Positions 1 to 4,782 of a stretch of 38,777 nt of DNA are shown here, piece after piece. The position numbers were made by a program, and so were the translations under genes. This stretch comes from Ectothiorhodospiraceae bacterium. GTDB taxonomy: Bacteria; Pseudomonadota; Gammaproteobacteria; Nitrococcales; Halorhodospiraceae. The stretch is taken from NCBI GenBank assembly GCA_003552625.1, contig PUNM01000115.1, forward strand, positions 1-38,777, in the 5' to 3' direction. Numbering within the stretch: the stretch's first letter is position 1; each line of letters begins with the position of its first letter. Under the pieces are notes generated by a model. The model worked only from the letters and a program-made list of their open reading frames with translations. It was not told the DNA's origin and ran no database searches.

Positions 1-2
1 CT

Positions 3-95
3 GTAAGCCTATCCAGCGACCCTCAATACTTGAAAGAAATCGCCAGCCGGGCCCTCGCCGCCCACGACAAGGGGGGAAGAAGTGATGGTGACTAA
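3..95 (+). CDS. C-terminal end of a gene cut by the left edge (hypothetical)
   Basis: An open frame runs in from the left edge with no stop until TAA at 93-95, giving about 30 C-terminal residues (ending KGGRSDGD). The stretch SSDPQYLKEIASRALAAHDK would form an amphipathic helix, and third codon positions are rich in G/C like the neighbouring genes. It overlaps the next gene's start by about 11 bases, as is common here. Too little remains to assign a family. It could be chance, because only 93 bases are visible. Confidence 0.4.
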   Translation, partial: VSLSSDPQYLKEIASRALAAHDKGGRSDGD

Positions 96-546
96 AGAAG
101 AACGTATTGAGAACCTTGAGAAGGAATTGGCTGCGCTTAAGGAAGAGGTTTTGAGTGAGAAGGTTGATGAGTTTTTGAAGGAACAAGAATGGAATCCAAA
201 GCCGGAGCCGGATATACCGGGTGAGGACTCACTAGCTTGGGAAGCCAGCGAGATTGGCAACCAAGTGCACAACCTGAGCTGCGAGCACCAGCACGACGAC
301 GAGCTGTCCGCGCGACTCGGTACCATAGCTTCTGCGCTGTGGAGCTTGGCCCGGCGGACCCCCCAGCCGGTGCCGGAGGGGTACGTGCTGGTGCCGGAAC
401 GTCTGATAGAGCCCGGAGACCAAGAGGGCGCTTCGCTGATCCGGGCTGGATTTCGAGACGGCTGGAATGCGTGCCGCGCAAAAATGCTCTCAGCCGTGCC
501 GAAGAGCTGTCCGCCGGGCCAAGACGTTCGCAACCATACTCGGTAA
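85..546 (+). CDS. Hypothetical protein with N-terminal coiled coil
   Basis: I do not recognise this protein of about 153 residues. Residues 1 to about 40 are charged heptads (EERIENLEKELAALKEEV) and should form a coiled coil, so it may oligomerise. A Pro/Glu-rich linker follows, then a second part containing EGYVLVPERLIEP and FRDGWNACRAKM. Phrases like 'YVLVP' and 'aF.aGWna' recur in small early phage proteins of unknown role. The G-rich Shine-Dalgarno-like stretch at 71-78 suits the ATG at 85; the GTG at 82 is an equally possible start. The next small ORF begins inside its 3' end. The N-terminal part is more A/T-rich than the rest of the window. Confidence 0.65.
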   Translation: MVTKEERIENLEKELAALKEEVLSEKVDEFLKEQEWNPKPEPDIPGEDSLAWEASEIGNQVHNLSCEHQHDDELSARLGTIASALWSLARRTPQPVPEGYVLVPERLIEPGDQEGASLIRAGFRDGWNACRAKMLSAVPKSCPPGQDVRNHTR

Positions 547-664
547 TATAATTGCTGTGCTGACTGGCATCAGCGTTGCCATCGAGTATAATATATCTGC
601 TGGTATGGCCATCGGCTTCATGCTGATGCTGTTGGTCGACATCAGAAACGAGCTGTGTGAATAG
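467..664 (+). CDS. Small two-helix membrane protein
   Basis: 65 residues from ATG 467. A later GTG at 557 would remove the basic N-terminus and start inside the first membrane helix. Residues about 21-41 (FATILGNIIAVLTGISVAIEY) and 44-60 (ISAGMAIGFMLMLLVDI) are two hydrophobic segments joined by a very short loop, so this should be a helical hairpin in the inner membrane. The basic N-terminus (RRAVRRAK) would stay in the cytoplasm. Size and topology fit a holin, pinholin or superinfection-exclusion protein, but no family signature is visible and no endolysin gene is adjacent. The DNA is markedly A/T-rich, unlike its neighbours. It overlaps the previous gene by 80 bases. Its TAG stop lies in the spacer of an operator-like palindrome (655-671). 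Confidence 0.5.
   Translation: MRAAQKCSQPCRRAVRRAKTFATILGNIIAVLTGISVAIEYNISAGMAIGFMLMLLVDIRNELCE
564..592 (+). promoter_or_regulatory. Candidate sigma70-type promoter
   Basis: A CTGGCA -35-like box (564-569, four of six consensus bases) lies 17 bases before a perfect TATAAT (587-592) in an A/T-rich island. It would drive the TraR-like gene at 692 and the genes after it. It sits inside the small membrane protein gene, and the -35 box is only fair. Confidence 0.35.
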
Positions 665-671
665 TTCACAC
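655..671. promoter_or_regulatory. Palindrome GTGTGAA-TAG-TTCACAC, operator-like copy 1
   Basis: Perfect 7-bp inverted repeat with a 3-base spacer, just upstream of the TraR-like gene. The spacer is the TAG stop of the preceding gene. The same half-sites recur at 1939-1954 with a 2-base spacer. The two copies bracket the gene for a double-HTH protein (1486-1944), so autoregulation is a natural guess. Confidence 0.5.
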
Positions 672-691
672 GTGATGACGAGGATTGAGAT

Positions 692-913
692 ATGGACCAT
701 GAAGAACTCCACCTCGAACGCACCATGCAGAATCAGGAGCAGGAGATCGCGCACCGGGTGCAGCTGGCCCGGCAGCAGGGCCCCGCTCCGGTCTGGCAGG
801 ACGGCCGCGCGTACTGCGTCGACTGTAACGAGCCGAACGATGCGCGAGCGGCGCGGGGCTTCGGCCGCTGCCTCTTCTGTCAGGAGCAGGCCGAAGACCG
901 GGAGGGGCTTTAA
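692..913 (+). CDS. TraR/DksA-like C4 zinc-finger protein
   Basis: 73 residues. The N-terminal half is a charged helix (EEIAHRVQLA-type). The C-terminal half carries C42-x2-C45 and C60-x2-C63 in the context YCVDCNEP...GRCLFCQEQ, the C4 zinc finger of the TraR/DksA family. Small TraR-like proteins of phages and plasmids bind the RNA polymerase secondary channel and can mimic DksA plus ppGpp, changing host promoter choice; that role is inferred here. The start at 692 has GAGG about 9 bases upstream. It is preceded by an operator-like palindrome and a candidate promoter. The family call is good, the function less certain. Confidence 0.75.
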   Translation: MDHEELHLERTMQNQEQEIAHRVQLARQQGPAPVWQDGRAYCVDCNEPNDARAARGFGRCLFCQEQAEDREGL

Positions 914-947
914 CAGGGCGCAGGCGCTGGCCCGACGCTGGACCCGG

Positions 948-1034
948 ATGCGTGGCGGCACCGCCACTACCCACAAGTGTATCGTCAACACCGGCCTGCC
1001 AAGGCCGTTCTATCCCAAGGAGCACCAAGCATGA
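948..1034 (+). CDS. Possible 28-aa protein coupled to the next gene
   Basis: A short frame from ATG 948 ends at TGA 1032-1034, which overlaps the ATG of the next gene (1031) as ATGA, the usual sign of translational coupling. Third positions are G/C-rich. The peptide contains CIVNTGLPRPFYPK. There is no clear Shine-Dalgarno sequence before ATG 948, and the frame stays open further upstream through the zinc-finger gene, so the true start is uncertain. No family recognised. Confidence 0.3.
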   Translation: MRGGTATTHKCIVNTGLPRPFYPKEHQA

Positions 1035-1489
1035 ATGTCCTACGCAACATGGCCCGCGGAGCGTTGAAACTGCTTCGGGCGAACGGCGACTACTATGCCG
1101 GTGAGCGCGGCCCGCAGATCGCGCGCCGCGGCCCGACCACGGCGGACGAGTATCTGGAGGAAGCCGCCAGCATCATGCGGGAGCGGGCCGCGGCGCGCGA
1201 TACCCCCGACGGCGAGCGATCCATGGAGCGTGCGGTGTGCGCGTTCAATGCGCTCTACGGCGGGACGATGCAGGACCGCGTTGAGATGGGTCTGACTCCG
1301 CTCAGCGAGACGCTGGGGTGGGAGTTTATGGCCTGCCTGAAGAAAGCCCGCAAGGCCGCCGGCGGCTACACCGAGGACGACTACGTGGACGACATCGCCT
1401 ACTCCGCGCTGTCGGCGGAGTCGGAAGGTCGAGCCCAAGGAGGAGCACTGCGGCACTATTTGGTAGACCGGGAGGGCACCAACCCATGA
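1031..1489 (+). CDS. DUF6378-like phage protein
   Basis: 152 residues from ATG 1031, chosen because AAGGAG lies 8 bases upstream; the in-frame ATG at 977 has none. The core (residues about 42-130) reads LEEAASIMRERAAARD, then an aliphatic-aromatic helix, then GWEFMACLKKARKA and DDYVDDIAYSALSAE. This order resembles the small all-helical phage family I know as DUF6378 (helix with ERG..YG, then LxKxAR, then D.vDxagYxaLaxE). No biochemical role is established for that family. Its placement among nucleotide-metabolism and early genes is typical. Its TGA overlaps the next gene's ATG (ATGA at 1486-1489), so the pair is probably co-translated. Confidence 0.6.
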   Translation: MNVLRNMARGALKLLRANGDYYAGERGPQIARRGPTTADEYLEEAASIMRERAAARDTPDGERSMERAVCAFNALYGGTMQDRVEMGLTPLSETLGWEFMACLKKARKAAGGYTEDDYVDDIAYSALSAESEGRAQGGALRHYLVDREGTNP

Positions 1490-1944
1490 GTACCGAGATC
1501 CACCCGCAAAGCTCACTGACGCCCGAGAAGCTGGCCAACCTGCGGGCCGCGGCGAAGATGGGCCTGACGCTCCGCCAGACCGCTCGTCAGATGGGTGAGT
1601 TCCCGACCACTGTGCGTCGGTGGTGCGAGCGCTACGATATTTACCTGCCACCGCACAAGCAGACCGTGACGGGCAAGAAGCAGGAGCGCTATAGCGAGGA
1701 GTACATGCAGGAGGCCATCGAGAACGCGCCGTCGTGGGACGCCGCGGCCAACATTCTCGGAATGCACAAGAGCGCCCTGTTCAAGTGGCGGGACCGACAC
1801 CCCCACCGTCGGGAGATCCGACCGAAGCGCGCGAAGGCGCTCCGCAACGTGACGCCCAAGGTACGGGATCCGGACGCCTTGGAGGAGCAGCTGAACAACC
1901 GGAAGACCCGGGACGGCTGGATCACTATCTCGCCCGGCGTGTGA
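1486..1944 (+). CDS. Double helix-turn-helix DNA-binding protein
   Basis: 152 residues from ATG 1486, which overlaps the previous stop. Two HTH-like units are visible. Residues about 20-50 contain GLTLRQTARQMGEFPTTVRRW, and residues about 73-103 contain SWDAAANILGMHKSALFKWRDR. Both have the spacing of transposase- or resolvase-type HTH helices with a Trp at the end of the recognition helix. The C-terminal third is basic, then acidic (ALEEQLNNRKTRDGW). It may be a transcription regulator or a terminase-small-subunit-like DNA binder; no nuclease or ligand domain is seen. Two matching palindromes lie at 655-671 and 1939-1954, the second overlapping its own stop codon, so it may control its own region. 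Confidence 0.65.
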   Translation: MSTEIHPQSSLTPEKLANLRAAAKMGLTLRQTARQMGEFPTTVRRWCERYDIYLPPHKQTVTGKKQERYSEEYMQEAIENAPSWDAAANILGMHKSALFKWRDRHPHRREIRPKRAKALRNVTPKVRDPDALEEQLNNRKTRDGWITISPGV

Positions 1945-1954
1945 ATCTTCACAC
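1939..1954. promoter_or_regulatory. Palindrome GTGTGAA-TC-TTCACAC, operator-like copy 2
   Basis: Perfect 7-bp inverted repeat with a 2-base centre, overlapping the stop codon of the HTH gene and directly abutting a leftward terminator. The half-sites are identical to copy 1 at 655-671. The loop is too short for a good RNA hairpin, so a protein-binding site in DNA is the better reading. Confidence 0.5.
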
Positions 1955-1988
1955 AAAAAACCCCCGCCCTGCGAAAGCAGAACGGGGG
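1955..1988 (-). terminator. Leftward intrinsic terminator, antisense to the early region
   Basis: Read on the minus strand, a 12-bp stem (CCCCCG arm 1983-1988 with its partner at 1961-1966, and GCAG/CTGC inside) closes a 4-base loop and is followed by six U residues (A-run at 1955-1960). The two internal positions that mismatch on the plus strand (CC/AA) become G-U pairs on the minus strand, so the hairpin is built for leftward RNA. No leftward gene is nearby. Confidence 0.7.
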
Positions 1989-2013
1989 CCCAGCACCACA
2001 CTGAGGAGCCCCA

Positions 2014-2043
2014 ATGCCTGAAGGCACGGGATTCAGAACATAG
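2014..2043 (+). CDS. Nine-codon leader ORF upstream of thymidylate synthase
   Basis: ATG 2014 followed by eight codons and TAG gives MPEGTGFRT. It has a strong GAGGAG Shine-Dalgarno sequence (2003-2008) at ideal spacing. The same ten bases, CACTGAGGAG, occur at 1999-2008 and again at 2044-2053, where they serve the synthase start at 2060. The leader stop lies 16 bases before the synthase ATG. This arrangement suggests translational coupling or a duplicated initiation region. A leader peptide role is inference. Confidence 0.35.
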   Translation: MPEGTGFRT

Positions 2044-2059
2044 CACTGAGGAGTGACCC

Positions 2060-2875
2060 ATGCAACAGTACCGTGAACTGGTCAACCGAATTTTCGACCA
2101 CGGCACTTTCCGCGGGGACCGCACCGGTGTCGGCACGCACGCCGTGTTCGGCCACCACATGCGCTTCAACCTCGCCGACGGCTTCCCACTGCTCACGCTG
2201 AAGCGGACCAACTTCGACGCGATCAAAGCGGAGATCCTGTGGTTCCTCAGCGGGAGCACGAACATCCACTATCTGGACTCTGGCATCTGGGACGAGTGGG
2301 CTGACGACAACGGGGATCTGGGCCCGATTTACGGACGCCAGTGGCGAAGCTGGGGGTGGGCTGGACACGACCAGATCGCCGAGGTGATCAACAGCATCAA
2401 GCAGCGCCCCCATTCCCGGCGTCACATCGTCTCAGCGTGGAACGTCGATGACCTGCCGGACGACGAGGTGTCGCCGCAGGAGAATGCGCGCCGTTACCGA
2501 ATGGCCCTCGCCCCCTGCCACGTCCTGTTCCAGTTCTATGTGGCCAACGGCCGGCTGTCCTGCCAACTGTACCAGCGGTCGGCGGACGTGTTCCTCGGGC
2601 TGCCGTTCAACATTGCTGGCTATTCCATGCTGACCCACATGGTTGCACAGGTTACTGACTTGCAACCGGGTGAATTTGTCCATACACTGGGAGATGCACA
2701 TATTTACCAGAACCACATGTCAGCAGCAGTGCAAATGATGTCGCGCGAAGATCGTCCGCTGCCGACCCTGCGGCTGGAGCCGACGGTGCGGGGCATCGAC
2801 GAATTTCAGCCGGACCACATCCAGCTGGACGGTTACCGCCCGCACCCGGGCATCCGGGCACCCATCGCGATCTAG
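2060..2875 (+). CDS. thyA: Thymidylate synthase (ThyA family)
   Basis: Converts dUMP to dTMP using methylene-tetrahydrofolate, supplying thymidine nucleotides for phage DNA synthesis in the cytoplasm. 271 residues, close to the usual 264. Visible signatures are the phosphate-binding DRTGVGT (residues 20-26), LLTLKRTNF (45-52), YGRQWR (91-96), RRHIVSAWN (120-128), catalytic Cys153 in [10 protein letters not shown], the [15 protein letters not shown] folate/nucleotide segment, the HIYQNH segment, and a C-terminus ending IRAPIAI. A short insertion ([12 protein letters not shown], about 136-147) precedes the catalytic loop compared with E. coli ThyA. The start has GAGGAG 6 bases upstream. All catalytic residues I know are present, so it should be active. 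Confidence 0.97.
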   Translation: MQQYRELVNRIFDHGTFRGDRTGVGTHAVFGHHMRFNLADGFPLLTLKRTNFDAIKAEILWFLSGSTNIHYLDSGIWDEWADDNGDLGPIYGRQWRSWGWAGHDQIAEVINSIKQRPHSRRHIVSAWNVDDLPDDEVSPQENARRYRMALAPCHVLFQFYVANGRLSCQLYQRSADVFLGLPFNIAGYSMLTHMVAQVTDLQPGEFVHTLGDAHIYQNHMSAAVQMMSREDRPLPTLRLEPTVRGIDEFQPDHIQLDGYRPHPGIRAPIAI

Positions 2876-2884
2876 GAGATCCCT

Positions 2885-3760
2885 ATGAGCAAGATCTGCA
2901 TCTTTCACGCCAACTGCGCCGACGGCTTCGGGGCCGCGTGGGCTGTTTGGAAGGCCCTTGGGGACCACGGCACAACCTACCGCTCGGCGTCCTATGGCGA
3001 CCCTATCCCCGACCTGCACGGCTTTGACGAAGTGATCATGGTCGACTTCTCGTACAAGCGCCCGGAGCTGTTGGAGATCGCCAACAAGGTCAACCGGGTC
3101 CACATCATCGACCACCACGAGTCGGCGGAGCGAGAGCTGGTGGACCTGCCGGATAACGTCGAGTGCGAGTTCGACGTGGACCGCTCGGGTGCGGTGATGG
3201 CGTGGGAGGCGTTCCACCCCGGCCAGCCCGTGCCGGCAATCCTCCGGTTCGTGCAAGACCGTGACCTGTGGCGCTGGGAGTTCGAGGACACCCGGCCCTA
3301 TACCGAGGCGATGTTCTCGTACCGGCCGTGGTCGTTTGAGCAGTGGAGTCAGTGGGCCCACGAAGGCGCCCAGTCGCTGATCCAACAGCAGCTGATCGCC
3401 GAAGGTAACGCCCTGATGCGCCAGAAGCGCACGCTGGTGGAGGGGGCGGTCACGGCCAACAACATCACATGGGTTCAGCTGTGCGGTTCGACGGTTCCGT
3501 GCGCGTCGGCGATACCCGCCATCACCAGTGACACCGGTCATCGGCTTCTGGAGCTGTACCCGGACGCCCCGTTCGCCGCGGTCGCCCGCATCATCGGCAA
3601 AGAAGCTCGCATGAGCCTGCGCAGTGACGTGCAGAACGGGCTGCACAATGTCGCGCGCGTTGCCGAGAAGCACGGGGGCGGTGGTCACGCCAATGCGGCC
3701 GGGTTCACGATGCCCACCAAGCAGTATCTGAATTGCATCGTCAGCGATGACGTTGTATAA
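2885..3760 (+). CDS. DHH-DHHA1 family phosphoesterase
   Basis: 291 residues. The metal-binding DHH domain begins with FHANCADGFGAAW (7-19, Asp12), then VDFSYKRP (Asp54) and IIDHHES (Asp76, His77, His78). The C-terminal DHHA1 substrate-binding domain ends in GGGGHANAAGF (about 264-274). Family members include RecJ exonuclease, nano-RNase/oligoribonucleases and cyclic-dinucleotide or pAp phosphatases. The short two-domain form without an OB fold fits a nano-RNase or cyclic oligonucleotide phosphodiesterase better than RecJ. The role could be nucleotide recycling or removal of signalling nucleotides; the exact substrate cannot be read from sequence. It starts 10 bases after thyA, with GGAG within the thyA stop region. 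Part of a promoter for the next genes lies in its last codons. Confidence 0.88.
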   Translation: MSKICIFHANCADGFGAAWAVWKALGDHGTTYRSASYGDPIPDLHGFDEVIMVDFSYKRPELLEIANKVNRVHIIDHHESAERELVDLPDNVECEFDVDRSGAVMAWEAFHPGQPVPAILRFVQDRDLWRWEFEDTRPYTEAMFSYRPWSFEQWSQWAHEGAQSLIQQQLIAEGNALMRQKRTLVEGAVTANNITWVQLCGSTVPCASAIPAITSDTGHRLLELYPDAPFAAVARIIGKEARMSLRSDVQNGLHNVARVAEKHGGGGHANAAGFTMPTKQYLNCIVSDDVV

Positions 3761-3761
3761 T
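3733..3761 (+). promoter_or_regulatory. Sigma70-type promoter before the small-gene cluster
   Basis: TTGCAT (3733-3738), a 17-base spacer and a perfect TATAAT (3756-3761). Its -10 box overlaps the DHH gene stop, and the gene at 3794 follows after an AAGGAG ribosome site. It probably drives 3794 onward, possibly through the polymerase. Confidence 0.6.
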
Positions 3762-3793
3762 TATCAGCACACCAGCACCTGAAGGAGTACAAC

Positions 3794-4015
3794 ATGGCTA
3801 AACGTAAGTACGGACCCAAGATTTACGTCTATGAGATGCACGGCAAGAGAGGTCTGATCCGGGCCAAGAGCAAGTCCCGGGCAGCCAACCACCTCTCCCA
3901 ACTCACACTACGACCGGCGACGGCCGACGCTGTGGCGGAGATGATGTCCGGAGGCATCAACATCATCGAAGTGGACGAGCCGGAAGACCCCAACGAGGAA
4001 ACCGACGATGAGTGA
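3794..4015 (+). CDS. Hypothetical small protein
   Basis: 73 residues, unrecognised. The N-terminal half is strongly basic (MAKRKYGPKIYVYEMHGKRGLIRAKSKS in meaning, residues 1-28), and the C-terminus is strongly acidic (DEPEDPNEETDDE). The middle (RPATADAVAEMMSGGINIIEV) could be an alpha-beta unit. The basic N-terminus suggests nucleic-acid contact. AAGGAG lies 8 bases upstream. It is the first gene after the 3733-3761 promoter and overlaps the next gene by 8 bases. Confidence 0.7.
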   Translation: MAKRKYGPKIYVYEMHGKRGLIRAKSKSRAANHLSQLTLRPATADAVAEMMSGGINIIEVDEPEDPNEETDDE

Positions 4016-4298
4016 AGACGAGCAGACCCAGCAGGAAGCACATGCCCATGAGCTGTTTCTGGACACCACCGATCTGTCGCTGCTGGCCTACATGGCGCAC
4101 ATCGGCACGCACGTGGTGCGGCAGCAGCTGATCGAAGGCTACGTACCCGAGGACCGCATCGAGCCGACCAAAGCCATGTTGAAGGACAGCGACCATTTGC
4201 TGTCTCAGCTGCGCCATCTGGTCGAAGAGGAGATGGGCGGCAAGGATGAGTCGCCCCGGTCGGAGCTGGGCAAGCCTGCTGTGGGTACGGTCCAGTAA
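4008..4298 (+). CDS. Hypothetical helical protein
   Basis: 96 residues, unrecognised. It is acidic and predicted largely helical (TTDLSLLAYMAHIGTHVVRQQLIEGY, then AMLKDSDHLLSQLRHLVEEEM). It overlaps the previous gene by 8 bases (ATGAGTGA), implying coupled translation. No cysteines, membrane segments or enzymatic motifs are visible. The next gene is preceded by an inverted repeat at 4317-4345. Confidence 0.7.
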   Translation: MSEDEQTQQEAHAHELFLDTTDLSLLAYMAHIGTHVVRQQLIEGYVPEDRIEPTKAMLKDSDHLLSQLRHLVEEEMGGKDESPRSELGKPAVGTVQ

Positions 4299-4316
4299 AC
4301 TTGCTGGCCGAGTTAG

Positions 4317-4345
4317 TGTGGAGGCGGTACACTATCGCCTCCACA
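4317..4345. repeat. 10-bp perfect inverted repeat upstream of 4366 gene
   Basis: TGTGGAGGCG (4317-4326) and CGCCTCCACA (4336-4345) are exact reverse complements around a 9-base centre containing TACACT. It lies 20 bases before the ATG of the next gene. No U-run follows, so a terminator is unlikely. It may be an operator or an mRNA 5' hairpin. TACACT resembles a -10 box, but no -35 box sits at proper spacing. Confidence 0.5.
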
Positions 4346-4365
4346 AATCAACAGGAGAAAACGCT

Positions 4366-4662
4366 ATGAAGGTTGAATCCGGCATCCCGGTCCCGCAAAC
4401 TCGCCGCCGCTACCCGTTCGACGAGTTGGCCGTAGGGGATTCGTTCGCCGTCAGCCCCAGCGCCAAGGACATCGAGGAGCAGGGGCGGGAGCAGGCCCTG
4501 CGTCGGCTGCGTTCCAGCCTCGTGAGTAGCGCGTCGGCCTACGGCAAACGCCACGGCAAGAGTCTGATCGTGCGCCGCGTTGAAGAAGGCGGCGAGTCCT
4601 GCCTGCGCTGCTGGCGCATCGGGGACGACGATCTCCAAGGCTCGGCCGACGAGGAAGAGTGA
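4366..4662 (+). CDS. Small conserved-type phage protein (YGKRHGK motif)
   Basis: 98 residues from ATG 4366, preceded by AGGAGAAAA; the longer frame from 4246 would read through the intergenic inverted repeat and lacks a ribosome site. The protein begins MKVESGIPVPQTRRRYPF, then LAVGDSFAV, a helix, ASAYGKRHGKSLIVRRVEE and CLRCWRI. I recognise this order (YPFdeL.VGDSF, then A..YGKRhGk, then R.WRI) from small phage proteins of unknown function near DNA polymerase genes. The fold is probably a compact winged or alpha-beta DNA-binding domain, but this is inference. It is followed by a structured non-coding gap before the polymerase. Confidence 0.75.
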   Translation: MKVESGIPVPQTRRRYPFDELAVGDSFAVSPSAKDIEEQGREQALRRLRSSLVSSASAYGKRHGKSLIVRRVEEGGESCLRCWRIGDDDLQGSADEEE

Positions 4663-4668
4663 CTGCAT

Positions 4669-4689
4669 GGCACCCGCATGTCGGGTGCC
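4669..4689 (+). ncRNA. First hairpin of polymerase leader RNA
   Basis: GGCACCCG (4669-4676) pairs perfectly with CGGGTGCC (4682-4689) around a 5-base loop. It lies just after the previous stop codon and two bases before a larger hairpin. No U-run follows, so it is not a standard terminator. Confidence 0.55.
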
Positions 4690-4691
4690 CT

Positions 4692-4752
4692 CTGTCACGG
4701 GTGTCCCTTGCAGGATTTTCTCCCCTTTGCCTGTAGGGGGCACCCCTGACAG
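4692..4752 (+). ncRNA. Long 23-bp hairpin in the DNA polymerase leader
   Basis: Arms 4692-4714 and 4730-4752 pair over 23 positions with one mismatch (C4698/C4746) and three G-U pairs (4704/4740, 4708/4736, 4710/4734), closing a 15-base pyrimidine-rich loop. The three wobble pairs would be A-C clashes in the opposite strand, so the structure suits the rightward transcript. The arms share the GGCACCC/GGGTGYC core with the first hairpin, so 4683-4689 can alternatively pair perfectly with 4739-4745. It ends 30 bases before the polymerase ATG. Confidence 0.65.
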
Positions 4753-4782
4753 CTTTCCCACACCACACAACGAGGACAACCT

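Noticed and set aside
1939-1954. CRP-like site (TGTGA...TCACA)
   Set aside because: The spacer between TGTGA and TCACA is 4 or 5 bases in the two copies, not the 6 needed for CRP.
4669-4752. Ordinary intrinsic terminator before the polymerase gene
   Set aside because: Neither hairpin is followed by a U-run on the plus strand, and the long loop and alternative pairing do not fit a terminator.
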